The translations under genes and the position numbers were made by a program. Below the pieces are notes generated by a model that made no database searches, was not told where the DNA came from, and was given only the letters and a program-made list of their open reading frames with translations. A DNA stretch of 64,000 nucleotides from Bin5 sp965204705 (GTDB lineage Bacteria > Chloroflexota > Anaerolineae > Caldilineales > Caldilineaceae). Below are positions 35,300 to 44,340 of the stretch, in pieces. Position 1 is the stretch's first letter. Each line of letters opens with the position of its first letter. The stretch is from NCBI GenBank assembly GCA_965204705.1, contig OZ242006.1, positions 2,666,001 to 2,730,000 on the forward strand, in the 5' to 3' direction.

Positions 35300-36167
35300 A
35301 ACTGTCAATTCTAGCACAGCCAATCCCACGTTAGAAACAGTTCAGGTAGGCCATGGTATCCCCTAGAGTAGACCAAGACTGAACAGTCAGCCGGCATTCG
35401 TCGTCGGCGAATGCATGGGAATACAGACCGGACTCTCGAGGCCCAATCCCCTGCAAACATTTCCACTCGGAACAGCTGTTGCTGATGAAAGGTAGTAGTG
35501 CTGCGAGAGCAAGGAGTTTCAGTCCTGCCGTAAAGCAATAGAGCCGGTTACCCAACCGGTCCAGCGAGATGCACTTCATGCAAACCAAGTGTCCTATAGC
35601 CGGTCAAGGCTACAGGGATGTCAGATACCCCATAGTCCTCGTTCGGTAACAACTGACCGGCGAAGGCAAGTACCTGAAGTTCCAACCTCTAAATCCCCAC
35701 GGCCGGGTTCAGTCCAGATTGGGGGTGAACTTTCGTACACCTCTTGTTGCAACTGGGCCACGGTCAGGTACAGTTATACTTTCCAGCAGAACAGACGGTG
35801 TCACTCACACCTTTCTACTCTTCACTCTCTCCTCGCATTTGGGCGGTCGGGCCTTCGGCCCTCCCTTGTGCGGGGGGACTCCCCCCGCAACGCCCCCCTT
35901 CGTATGCCCGACCGTCGTGGACAATTGGAACGGTTGCGACAGCGATCGGTGTTCGAACACCCGCGCCACCACTGTAGGGGCAGGCCTTGTGCCTGCCCGA
36001 TGCCTCCCAAAAAATGGACGTCAAACGATTCCAGCCACCGTTGTCATGAATCCCCCACCTGACCATCTCCAGCCCAAATATGAACTGCACCCCCACGGCC
36101 CAAAAGCATTGCCGAGTTGGCAGAAATGAATTAGAGTACCTGAAACCGTCCCAACTGGAGGATTCAT
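35300..36167. other. 870-bp non-coding region with palindromic repeats
   Basis: Divergent gap between the NuoL-like gene and a PhyH gene. Open frames on both strands overlap and have no domain content. It holds a cluster of GC-rich palindromes (35844-35998, listed separately). A GGAGG box for the following gene lies at its right end (36157-36161). Confidence 0.55.
35844..35998. repeat. Cluster of GC-rich palindromes (REP/MITE-like)
   Basis: Four inverted repeats in 155 bp: outer arms CGGTCGGGC (35844-35852) and GCCCGACCG (35906-35914); inside them GGGCC-TTC-GGCCC (35849-35861) and TGCGGGGGG-ACT-CCCCCCGCA (35869-35889); and to the right GGGCAGGC-CTTGT-GCCTGCCC (35978-35998). Nested hairpins in non-coding DNA are the form of REP-type or non-autonomous repeats. 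I recognise the last hairpin as a sequence type often seen between genes of Chloroflexota, from memory only. Only one copy is in this window. Confidence 0.5.
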
Positions 36168-37148
36168 ATGCAGACCACTCAGAACCTACCCTCAGCTACA
36201 TCGAACATAGATCAGGCGAAGTCTGACCTGGACGAGTCGGGTTACTGCCTCATGGAAGGGGCATTAGAGCCGGCAGTCGTAGACGCCGCCCTCAAAAGAT
36301 TGAAGGAACAGGCGGCGGCTGAATTGGCACAGGGCGCGGCCTTCGAAGACGGCGGCCCGAAACAGCAGTGGGGAGCGTTTACCGATGGAAAGGGACGCCC
36401 CCGACAAAAAGCCTATACTGCTGCAGCTGGGGGCGTCAATCAACGTGTGTGGATGCTGGTCGATAAAGGCCAAATATTCAGAGAGATACTCTTTACTGCA
36501 AGCGTACGCGCCGTTGTCGACCATGTACTGGGGGAGGACTACCTGCTCTCTAGCTACTCTGCCAATATTGCCAAGCCCGGCGGTGTCGCCATGAACCTGC
36601 ATACCGATCAGTGGTGGATGCCCCACCCCGTAGACCGTCAGCCGTCACCCGTTCCGGCTGGTTCGATAACTCGCGAACGCTCTAATCTTGAGGGCGAAGA
36701 AGCTCCGGCAATGATAGCGCCTTGCGTCTGCGTAAATGTAATGTGGATGCTTAACGATTTTAGTGCTGAGAATGGAGGAACACGCTTCGTACCCGGCAGC
36801 CATCTACGAGGCCGACCCCCTACACATAGGGACGGCAATGGGGAAACACTCGCTGCGGAGGGGGAAGCGGGCACGGCTATGGTTTTTGACGGGCGCCTCT
36901 GGCACGGGACTGGCGCCAATGTAAGTTCCGGAAACCGTTACGGGCTGCTAACTACTTTCTGTGGTCCACAATTCCGACCTCAAGAGAACTTCACCATAGG
37001 AGCACGCTCCGAACTGCTTGCAGATGCTTCTCCGGAACTGCTTGCGCTTCTGGGATTCAAGATTTGGAGCGGCTACGGGCGCGTGGAAAGCCCTGTCTCC
37101 GAATTCGTCAGCCAGGATGAGAAGTCTTTGGGTGAGTTGCGCGTTTGA
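36168..37148 (+). CDS. Phytanoyl-CoA dioxygenase (PhyH) family protein 1
   Basis: Fe(II)/2-oxoglutarate-dependent oxygenase, 326 aa, double-stranded beta-helix fold. Iron ligands: HxD in NLHTDQWW (near 144) and distal His in LWHGTGAN (near 246); the 2-oxoglutarate Arg is in SGNRYGLL. The middle motif GGTRFVPGSHL is typical. PhyH members hydroxylate varied small molecules (phytanoyl-CoA, ectoine, phosphonates, mitomycin-like products); the substrate here is unknown. It stands alone between a non-coding region and ftsH. Start ATG with a GGAGG box six bases upstream. Confidence 0.9.
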   Translation: MQTTQNLPSATSNIDQAKSDLDESGYCLMEGALEPAVVDAALKRLKEQAAAELAQGAAFEDGGPKQQWGAFTDGKGRPRQKAYTAAAGGVNQRVWMLVDKGQIFREILFTASVRAVVDHVLGEDYLLSSYSANIAKPGGVAMNLHTDQWWMPHPVDRQPSPVPAGSITRERSNLEGEEAPAMIAPCVCVNVMWMLNDFSAENGGTRFVPGSHLRGRPPTHRDGNGETLAAEGEAGTAMVFDGRLWHGTGANVSSGNRYGLLTTFCGPQFRPQENFTIGARSELLADASPELLALLGFKIWSGYGRVESPVSEFVSQDEKSLGELRV

Positions 37149-37314
37149 TGCCCAGGAAATGCATAGCGTCACGAAAATCTAGTGGAAAACGCGCAAAATT
37201 GGGCCGAATTTCATAGCGCGTTTTCGCCCTTTTGTCCCAAAATAGCAAGAAAGGAATCCGGCACACAGTCGAGGCTCAACCAATTGGCAATACTTCATGT
37301 TGAAGGAGCCGGTA

Positions 37315-37323
37315 TGGTATACT
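37315..37323 (+). promoter_or_regulatory. Extended -10 promoter of ftsH
   Basis: TGGTATACT: TG extension (37315-37316) and -10 TATACT (37318-37323). The predicted transcription start near 37330 lies downstream of an in-frame ATG at 37297, supporting the GTG at 37360 as real start. No good -35 box at 17 nt, as is common with extended -10 promoters. Confidence 0.5.
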
Positions 37324-37359
37324 CCCAATGCAGTAAACTTTGACCGACTAGGAGATTTT

Positions 37360-39225
37360 GTGAGCGGGAACTGGACTCGAAACGCCTTCGTATATCTGCT
37401 AATACTGGTGGCTGCCGCCGCCCTGTTTCTTAATGTGTATGGCCCTAACGAAAGGCCTCAGACCATCAGTTTGAGCGATGTTGCGAGGCAGATCGAGCGG
37501 GGCGAGGTCTCCCGAATTGACGTCCGTGGGGAGAGGCTACAGATATTCTCGCCAGGCAACGAACAACCTCTTGCCAGCCGCAAGGAAGAGAGCGTTGCTC
37601 TGACTCGAACTCTGCAGGGAATGGGCGTCTCAGAAGAGAGGCTGTCACAGGTCAAAATCAATGTCCAGCCTCCTTCGAATTCAGGCAACTGGTTTGCGTT
37701 GGTCATCAACCTTCTCCCTCTCATTCTAATCGCCGGACTATTCCTGTTTCTGTTCCGCCAAAGCCAGTCTGGAAACAACCAAGCCCTTTCTTTCGGAAAG
37801 AGCAAAGCGCGCATGTTCGTGGGCGACCGTCCCACGGTCACTTTCGGTGACGTTGCCGGCGCGGATGAAGCAAAGGAAGAGCTTGAAGAGATTGTTGAAT
37901 TCCTGAAGGAGCCGCAGAAATTCGTTGCGTTGGGGGCTCGGATCCCCAAAGGTGTGCTCCTGGTCGGACCCCCTGGCACGGGTAAAACGCTTATGGCAAA
38001 GGCCGTATCTGGCGAAGCCGGCGTGCCCTTCTTTAGCATCAGCGGCTCCGAATTCGTCGAGATGTTTGTCGGAGTCGGCGCCAGTCGTGTCCGTGATCTG
38101 TTTGAGCAAGCCAAGCGAAACAGCCCTTGTATCGTCTTCATTGACGAAATCGACGCAGTAGGGCGATATCGAGGAACAGGTCTTGGCGGCTCTCACGATG
38201 AGCGCGAGCAAACGTTGAATCAGATTCTCGTGGAGATGGACGGCTTCGGTACCGACACAAACGTAATACTGGTCGCCGCTACGAATCGTCCGGACATCCT
38301 CGATCCCGCTCTGTTGCGTCCCGGCCGTTTTGACAGGCGTGTCACTATGGACCGCCCCGACCTGCAAGGCCGTAGAGCGATTCTCGACGTTCACGTAAAG
38401 GGAAAACCACTGGATTCCAACGTGAATCTGGACCTGATTGCCCGACAAACGCCGGGGTTTGTTGGCGCGGACTTGGAAAACCTGGTCAATGAGGCCGCGA
38501 TACTGGCTGCAAAGCGAAACAGGCGCACCATAGCCATGACCGAAATGCAGGAATCGATTGAGAGAATCGCAATGGGGGGCCCGGAACGCCGCAGCCGCCT
38601 CATCACGGACCGTGAGCGACGCGTTGTAGCCTACCATGAATCGGGCCATGCCATCATCGCTCATGTTGTCAAAGGCGCTGACCCACTGCGAAAGGTCTCA
38701 ATCATACCTCGTGGAATGTCGGGAGGCGTCACACTGACTGTGCCCGAGCGAGATCGCTATCTGTTGCCGCGATCCTACTTCATCGACCGCATTGCCGTGG
38801 GCCTCGGCGGGCGTGTGGCTGAGGAACTTGTCTTCGGAGACATTTCAAACGGAGCCAGCGACGACATCCAGCAAATTACGCGTATGGCGCGTGCGATGGT
38901 GATGAAGTACGGCATGAGCGATACTATGGGACCCCTCCAAATCGGAAGCCAGGAGGAAAACCCATTCTTGGGAAGGGAGTTGACTGAGCAGCGCGACTAC
39001 AGCGAAGAGGTTGCAGAGGCTCTTGACAGTGAAGTGCAGAGAATAGTGAATGAACAGCACGACCGTGTGCGAAATATTCTCAGAATCCATCGTCTGCGTT
39101 TGGATACGGTCGCGGAAGCTTTGCTTGCACGCGAAACGTTGGAGGAGGAGGAGTTTGTGGACATTTTCGATGGAAACGTCGGCGCAGACGACCTACCTAA
39201 TCCACTTGCACTCCAACCCGCATGA
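37360..39225 (+). CDS. ftsH: ATP-dependent zinc metalloprotease FtsH
   Basis: Hexameric membrane AAA+ protease that degrades damaged membrane proteins and short-lived regulators. 621 aa from the GTG at 37360: TM1 about 6-26, extracytoplasmic domain to about 108, TM2 about 110-132, AAA domain with Walker A GPPGTGKT (near 203), Walker B VFIDEIDA (near 262), second-region-of-homology RPGRFDR, then M41 peptidase domain with HESGH zinc motif (near 425) and the third ligand Asp in a later helix (EALDSEVQRI region). GTG is preceded by AGGAG five bases away. The frame extends to an ATG at 37297 without RBS. It converges with the RNase D gene. Confidence 0.96.
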   Translation: MSGNWTRNAFVYLLILVAAAALFLNVYGPNERPQTISLSDVARQIERGEVSRIDVRGERLQIFSPGNEQPLASRKEESVALTRTLQGMGVSEERLSQVKINVQPPSNSGNWFALVINLLPLILIAGLFLFLFRQSQSGNNQALSFGKSKARMFVGDRPTVTFGDVAGADEAKEELEEIVEFLKEPQKFVALGARIPKGVLLVGPPGTGKTLMAKAVSGEAGVPFFSISGSEFVEMFVGVGASRVRDLFEQAKRNSPCIVFIDEIDAVGRYRGTGLGGSHDEREQTLNQILVEMDGFGTDTNVILVAATNRPDILDPALLRPGRFDRRVTMDRPDLQGRRAILDVHVKGKPLDSNVNLDLIARQTPGFVGADLENLVNEAAILAAKRNRRTIAMTEMQESIERIAMGGPERRSRLITDRERRVVAYHESGHAIIAHVVKGADPLRKVSIIPRGMSGGVTLTVPERDRYLLPRSYFIDRIAVGLGGRVAEELVFGDISNGASDDIQQITRMARAMVMKYGMSDTMGPLQIGSQEENPFLGRELTEQRDYSEEVAEALDSEVQRIVNEQHDRVRNILRIHRLRLDTVAEALLARETLEEEEFVDIFDGNVGADDLPNPLALQPA

Positions 39226-39323
39226 GGGACGCCGCGCAACCTGCACGTTTGGAGAGTACCCTGTCTGTCAGCTTCACGAATTCACGGAGAGAGAGTTGAA
39301 TCGAGGAGAGGTCAGGCGTAGGG

Positions 39324-40565
39324 TCAGTTCGTGTTGCCGTGCCCAAGTAAACTAAAGAGCGAATCCCCGTAGGTTTGAGCCTTCCACTGCCCCACAGAAG
39401 GAATCTTCTCTAACTCGGCCAAGGACTTAGGTCGACTCGCTGCTATCTGCAGCAAAGTATCATTGCTGAATACAATATCGGGATCAACGCCGCGTGACTC
39501 GGCCGTCTTTGTCCGCCACTGGCGAAGGGATTCAAAGCGCTTCTTTGCCGACCGGGTAAGAAGAGGCTCCGTCTTACGAGCGGGAGCCGGGCGCTGAGGC
39601 GCCGGTAGCCGCTCCCCTCTTTGGACTGCTGCCAGCAACTCCTTGCCAAACCAGGAAATCTGCCGACCACCGAGTCCTGGAATCTCACGAAGTAAGTCCA
39701 ATGAATGAGGCCGCTTCTGGGACAGCTGGATCAACGAGTTTTCTCCCAGGACTTTGAATGGAGGCCGGTCTGCTTGCCTGGCAAACGCTTCTCGCCATTC
39801 CCAGATTGCCTGCAAGACGCCCAGGTCCTTCTCATCCACCGATCGGATCTGCTTAATCTGCCAAACAGTACGAGGTTCAGGCGGCCTGTACTCGGTTGTC
39901 TCCAGCATCCGAAACGCGGCCCTCGCTTCATCCAGTCGCTTTGTTTCTTCCAGCCTCTTCATCTGACGGGCGCGTAATGCGGGCAGGTAGTGGGTGTCGA
40001 TCTGTGCGTATGTCAGCTGTTGAGGTGTCAGTGGGCGCTTACCCCAATTCGTGCGTTGCATTCTCTTGTCACTGACGACGCCAAACTCTTCATAAAGCAC
40101 TTTGGCCAAGCCTACCCCCTGACGCCCCAGGATCCGAGCGGCAAGCTGCGTATCGTAGAGCTGCCGAAGCCGGAAATCCAGGTCCCGCTGAAGGGTAAGA
40201 ATGTCGTTTTCTGCCGCATGGAGTATGATGTCAGTTGAGCCATCAGCCAAGATCTCTCCCAATTCAGGTAGTTCCCGCAGATGCAGCGGATCGATCAAAA
40301 AGTCGATAACGTCTGTGGTGCCCGACACCGATGATCTCCCTGCCGGATCGGCCGGGGCAGTGATTTGAATGAGGCAGACCCTTGGGGCATAGCGAAACAG
40401 GCTATCGCTCTCAGTATCCATTGCCAGCCAGGGCTGACCTGAAACATGCTTCAAAAACTGTACATACTGAGTGCGCGACTGCACCAGCTTCGGTGGGGCG
40501 ATGGGCCTTGGGCGAACTTTTGCGGGCTTGTTGCGAGTCACTTGCGGAGAATTTCCCCGTGGCAA
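39324..40565 (-). CDS. rnd: Ribonuclease D with two HRDC domains
   Basis: 3'-5' exoribonuclease involved in tRNA and small RNA 3' maturation. 413 aa. DEDDy exonuclease domain about 25-215: Exo I AMDTESDSLF, Exo II LHAAENDILTL, Exo III YAQIDTHYL with the Tyr form of the final motif. Two HRDC domains follow (about 240-315 and 340-405, with IWEWREAFARQADRPPFKV and LRQWRTKTAESRGVDPDIV), as in E. coli RNase D. Starts at TTG 40565 with GAGG eight nt upstream; no better ATG. Confidence 0.93.
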   Translation of the reverse strand: MPRGNSPQVTRNKPAKVRPRPIAPPKLVQSRTQYVQFLKHVSGQPWLAMDTESDSLFRYAPRVCLIQITAPADPAGRSSVSGTTDVIDFLIDPLHLRELPELGEILADGSTDIILHAAENDILTLQRDLDFRLRQLYDTQLAARILGRQGVGLAKVLYEEFGVVSDKRMQRTNWGKRPLTPQQLTYAQIDTHYLPALRARQMKRLEETKRLDEARAAFRMLETTEYRPPEPRTVWQIKQIRSVDEKDLGVLQAIWEWREAFARQADRPPFKVLGENSLIQLSQKRPHSLDLLREIPGLGGRQISWFGKELLAAVQRGERLPAPQRPAPARKTEPLLTRSAKKRFESLRQWRTKTAESRGVDPDIVFSNDTLLQIAASRPKSLAELEKIPSVGQWKAQTYGDSLFSLLGHGNTN

Positions 40566-41026
40566 ACTGAATGTCCTCTCTTTTGAACGGCGGCTGAATC
40601 ATACCTCAGTTCATTCCCCTCTCCAACTTGTGGCGGCAAGCCTCTGCTGTGATCAATCCACCGAATGTACATGATCTGGCGATCAATGCCCTGAGCTAAA
40701 CGCGGTCGGGACTGAACTGGAAAGCGGGGCGAAACTTCGGTCTGATTGCACTGAGACAAACCTTTCTCGGAGGAGCCTCTGACACTTCCGCTCCTACCAT
40801 TCGGTCTGCGGATTTCAACCGACTGTGATATGATTTGTGCCAATTCATGTTCCCGCTTGATGAGGAAACGCTCTATTTTGGGAACTGTGCGAATTGAGTG
40901 GGGCAACCCATGCTGGCGCGCCTAGATTAGGACTGTTCGACGCCGTTTGGTGTTCGGAGACCGCCAACACATGGAATCTCCATATCAGTTGACTAATCGG
41001 ATTCCTCGAGAGACAGAGCGCTTGCC
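40566..41026. other. Divergent intergenic region, nothing recognised
   Basis: 460 bp between RNase D (minus) and the 165-aa gene (plus). It must hold promoters for both, and a TATGAT at about 40830 has no matching -35. No RNA gene, repeat or hairpin of note was seen. Confidence 0.4.
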
Positions 41027-41524
41027 ATGGCCATCTGGTACTGGTACGACGACGACAATTCACTCAAGAATTCTCCTCACTTTCCACCCCTGAGCCGTCC
41101 AATTGCCACGGCGGTCGAGTGGCTGAATCCGCCACTCATTTCGAATTTGCACAGCCATTTCGCACGATGGACCGTTGCACAAGTATCCCCAGGCCCGGTT
41201 ATTCCTCAGCGCCTGTGGTTTGATCAGAGTGGCGGAATCGCCTTCCAATTTGGGGACGACGCGCCGTCTGCAATTCCTGAGGTCGGCGCCGGTGAAGTGC
41301 TTGCACAGTGGTTTGTGTTACTCTCCAAGTGGATGGAGATTCACGTCGTTTTGGCACGCGCCCGAACTGTCTGGTCGCGTGGTGAGATGATGGCAGCCAT
41401 TCCATTCACAACACCTCCGCTCCTGCCTCGTCAACTTGCGCAATTCCCCCCGAGCAATTGGGAAGATGTAGCGCGTGGTCTTGCTGCGATCATTTCAGAG
41501 GGCGCCATGGAGCCAGGTGCATGA
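41027..41524 (+). CDS. Hypothetical protein, 165 aa
   Basis: Soluble protein rich in Trp and Pro, with no signal peptide or TM segment. It begins MAIWYWYDDDNS and has a central strand-like region (QRLWFDQSGGIAFQFGDD) followed by two amphipathic helices. I do not recognise a family. It is the first gene of the plus-strand block that includes the Nudix-GNAT-lipase operon, 125 nt ahead of it. The frame has coding character and an ATG, but no strong RBS. Confidence 0.5.
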   Translation: MAIWYWYDDDNSLKNSPHFPPLSRPIATAVEWLNPPLISNLHSHFARWTVAQVSPGPVIPQRLWFDQSGGIAFQFGDDAPSAIPEVGAGEVLAQWFVLLSKWMEIHVVLARARTVWSRGEMMAAIPFTTPPLLPRQLAQFPPSNWEDVARGLAAIISEGAMEPGA

Positions 41525-41649
41525 TTTCAGCAGAATAAGCGTCGATCGTGTGAGCTGCAGAGTAGTTAATCGGCCTAATTCCTATTGAGTGCAGTGTTAG
41601 CGGCCTACTAACCTGGAAGCCACCGCAACTTTTCTTCGTAATGACATAG

Positions 41650-42219
41650 ATGAAGGCGCAACGGGACACTATGAAGGCAGAAAAGCGCTCTTCGGCCCCC
41701 CAATGCGGGTCTAGCCATGACAATTCCGCCGTATCCAGTGAGGCAGAGCGGCAGCCTTCGGACGACTACACGGTCCGCCACATACATTCCGCAGGTGGAG
41801 TAGCGTACCGCCTGCATCAGGCCAGTGCCCGCAGTTCGGTACAGGTCGCACTGATAGCCACCGACAGAGAATGCCGCCGATGGCAACTGCCTAAAGGACG
41901 GCTCTATCCATCGGAGGAGCCTCTGAGAGCAGCTCGGCGAGAAGTTGAAGAGGAAACCGGCCTTGAGACCATGTTCGAGTCCTTTCTGAAGACGGTTCGC
42001 TATGAGTATCTCGATACCTATGCCCGCACTGTGCCGGAGCGCGTCTACAAGAAAGTGGACTTTTATCTGCTTAGAGTAGTCGGAGGGAGTCTCTCGGACG
42101 ATAGCGTTGAAGTCCAGAAGGTGGAATGGGCTTCGGCGAACGACGCCTTGAGGCGGCTTGCTTACGATGGAGAAAGGGACTGTATCAGGCTAGCTATGGA
42201 CTATCTCAATGACCACTGA
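41650..42219 (+). CDS. Nudix hydrolase
   Basis: Hydrolyses a nucleoside-diphosphate-linked compound. 189 aa with a complete Nudix box: G-x5-E-x7-REVEEETGL from GRLYPSEEP onward (about residues 85-107). The core begins after a disordered, polar N-terminal 35 residues; an alternative ATG at 41671 would shorten it by seven. WQLPKGRLYP before the box is usual in Ap4A/dGTP-type members. Its last 11 nt overlap the start of the GNAT gene, so the two are translationally coupled. Confidence 0.9.
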   Translation: MKAQRDTMKAEKRSSAPQCGSSHDNSAVSSEAERQPSDDYTVRHIHSAGGVAYRLHQASARSSVQVALIATDRECRRWQLPKGRLYPSEEPLRAARREVEEETGLETMFESFLKTVRYEYLDTYARTVPERVYKKVDFYLLRVVGGSLSDDSVEVQKVEWASANDALRRLAYDGERDCIRLAMDYLNDH

Positions 42220-43303
42220 GTTTGGAAAGGCCACCGCCGGACAGGTCCGGGAGGTCTTGAATCTTCTTGTTTCAGGCACAACCAGCGATGTCAGCAGTAT
42301 GGAACAGATCGCCGGTAGCTGGTGGCGGCGTATCCTCTTCAAGCACTGGTTTGGTCCCCGATTTCTGGGCAAACAGATGGATACCTTCGTGGCAACGCGG
42401 GGCGACCGCATCATCGGATTTGTAATAGTCCAATATGATGGCGACGCCGCTGGGACCTTCGATTGGGCGTATGTCGAGCCTCTGGAGTTAGAGGAAAACC
42501 GAGAGGACTTCGCGGAACTCATTGACACAGCCTTGGACCACGTAGAGTACCAGGGCATCCACCCCTACTTCTACTTTGGATTCGCCACCAATTCGCCGGT
42601 CGAAGTCACCCAAACTCTCAACGATCTCGGCCTTGGATCCGCTGACTACCAAAATACACAGATGGTGGGCGAGTTGCCGTTGGCAGAAGCGACTGACCTT
42701 CCTGAAGGCTTTAGAATCGCCCCGCAGATTTCTGCCCGATTCGGGGCCCGCATGTCAGACCTGCTGCCCACCGTCTATCCTGGCGTAGCTGCAGAAGAGA
42801 CCGACATGATCGCCGCCATCCACTCCAGTACGCTTCGCTCCTCAAAAGTGTTCCTGATTATGCAGGAAGAGAACGAGGCCGGATTTGTTCAGCAGTTTCG
42901 GTGGCGCGATGAACTTCGTCTCCTTTTTGCACTGCCGCCCAACCTGTGGGGTACCCATACGGAACGACAGATTGTAGCTTATCTGGCGAGGACTTTGCAG
43001 GGACAGACCACTCGCTTGCGCCTTCGTACCTTCAGCGAAAGCCACATGGATAAGTCAAGAAAGTCTTTGGAGCGCCTTGGACTTGGCTGGCAACAGGCGC
43101 CTTGGAAACGCTGGGTCGTCGCCTTGGAGGCTGAAGAGGAAAACACCGATCCAACAGAATCGGAAGAAGGCACGAAAAGCAGATATGACTCAGTCTGGCC
43201 CCCAGAAGCTCCCCAAATGGCGCAAGACCGCGACGGCCGCCCCAACGGCCAATCTGCTGAAGACGACCAACAAGAGACCAACTCAAGCAAAGATGAGAAC
43301 TGA
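42209..43303 (+). CDS. GNAT-fold acetyltransferase-like protein
   Basis: 364 aa. N-terminal half has GNAT-like strands and a membrane-free helix (FVATRGDRIIGFVIVQYDGD, then FDWAYVEPLEL and DTALDHVEYQGIHPYFYFG); the second half looks like another, more divergent GNAT unit ending in LRTFSESHMDKSRKSLERLG, reminiscent of the acceptor helix before the last strand. The last 45 residues are polar and disordered (rich in E, D, S, P). Substrate unknown. It overlaps both neighbours by 11 nt. Confidence 0.7.
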   Translation: MTTEFGKATAGQVREVLNLLVSGTTSDVSSMEQIAGSWWRRILFKHWFGPRFLGKQMDTFVATRGDRIIGFVIVQYDGDAAGTFDWAYVEPLELEENREDFAELIDTALDHVEYQGIHPYFYFGFATNSPVEVTQTLNDLGLGSADYQNTQMVGELPLAEATDLPEGFRIAPQISARFGARMSDLLPTVYPGVAAEETDMIAAIHSSTLRSSKVFLIMQEENEAGFVQQFRWRDELRLLFALPPNLWGTHTERQIVAYLARTLQGQTTRLRLRTFSESHMDKSRKSLERLGLGWQQAPWKRWVVALEAEEENTDPTESEEGTKSRYDSVWPPEAPQMAQDRDGRPNGQSAEDDQQETNSSKDEN

Positions 43304-44327
43304 ACATACAGCTCCAGCCTCTGCCATCCTGAACAGCACGCAAAAGACAGGAGAAGGCGAACGTCGCTTCCCTAGTCCTCCCATCGGCCGCGCCGTCCAG
43401 TTCTGTTCAACCGAAGAGGAGTACACACTTTCGTCCACGCATTCTCCTACTTCCGTAAGGGGGCTGGAACACTCGACCGGCTATCTTCGCAGTGAGAGCG
43501 GACTACCCATCTTCTATAGCCGCTGGCGTCCGGAAGGAACTGCAAGAGGAGTTGTACTCATCCTCCATGGTCTTGGCGAACATAGTGGGCGCTACCGTCA
43601 CCTGGTTGGGGCCCTGCTTCGCGGAGGGTACATTGTTTATGCGCACGACCATCAGGGCTTCGGTCGATCAGGCGGCGAGCGCTGCTTTGTCCAGGGCTTC
43701 CACGACTATCTGAGCGACATTACACAGGTCTTGTCAATGGCCCGCCGCCGCGACCCGGGTCTTCCATGCTGTCTCTACGGCCATTCCATGGGCGGACTGA
43801 TCGGGCTCCTTTACCTGATGGAAGTACCTGGCGCGGTGGACCTCTGTGTCATTGCCTCGCCTTCGTTACAATCTCACGAACTTTCGCTTGTGAATCGCAT
43901 TCTGAAGCGAACCCTTGAGTTGGTGCACCGCTTCCAACCCCGACTTACTTTCCGCCAGCGCGGCAGCCTGGAGATTCTCTCTCGCGACTGGGAAGAGGTT
44001 CAGATTGCCCTGGGTGACTCGCTTGGAGTGCCCCTGCGCAGTGCTCGCTGGGTTGTTGAATTCTTTGAAACGATGCAGGAAGTGAATGAACGGGCAAGCG
44101 AGATTCGCTCACCGCTCCTGATGATGCAGGGGCTGGCTGACGCTGTGGTTGTTCCGTCAGCCACACAAGAGTTTTTTGCCCAGGCCGGCGCTGAAGACAA
44201 GAGCCTTCGCCTCTATGAAGGCTATTACCATGAACTGCACAACGACCTGGGACGGGAGCGGCCCATCGGCGCCGTACTGGACTGGCTAAATGCTCGGTGC
44301 CCTGCATCCAGCTCTTCTTACGAATAG
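43293..44327 (+). CDS. Alpha/beta hydrolase, monoacylglycerol lipase-like
   Basis: Serine hydrolase, 344 aa from the ATG at 43293, of the Hydrolase_4/lysophospholipase (PldB, MGL) group. Oxyanion region HGLGEHSGRY, catalytic Ser in YGHSMGG (near 165), Asp in LLMMQGLADAVV and His in YYHELHNDLG; the triad is complete. The first 60 residues are low-complexity. An upstream in-frame extension to 43077 lies within the GNAT gene and is rejected. It begins in an 11-nt overlap with the GNAT gene, the same arrangement as Nudix-GNAT. Confidence 0.88.
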   Translation: MRTEHTAPASAILNSTQKTGEGERRFPSPPIGRAVQFCSTEEEYTLSSTHSPTSVRGLEHSTGYLRSESGLPIFYSRWRPEGTARGVVLILHGLGEHSGRYRHLVGALLRGGYIVYAHDHQGFGRSGGERCFVQGFHDYLSDITQVLSMARRRDPGLPCCLYGHSMGGLIGLLYLMEVPGAVDLCVIASPSLQSHELSLVNRILKRTLELVHRFQPRLTFRQRGSLEILSRDWEEVQIALGDSLGVPLRSARWVVEFFETMQEVNERASEIRSPLLMMQGLADAVVVPSATQEFFAQAGAEDKSLRLYEGYYHELHNDLGRERPIGAVLDWLNARCPASSSSYE

Positions 44328-44340
44328 TCGACTTTGAGTC

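Noticed and set aside
35331..36129. Several overlapping 60-157 codon frames on both strands
   Set aside because: They cross the GC palindromes, overlap each other, lack RBS and show no recognisable protein features.
43077..43292. Upstream extension of the lipase frame by 72 codons
   Set aside because: It lies inside the GNAT gene, gives a basic low-complexity sequence and ignores the coupled ATG at 43293.
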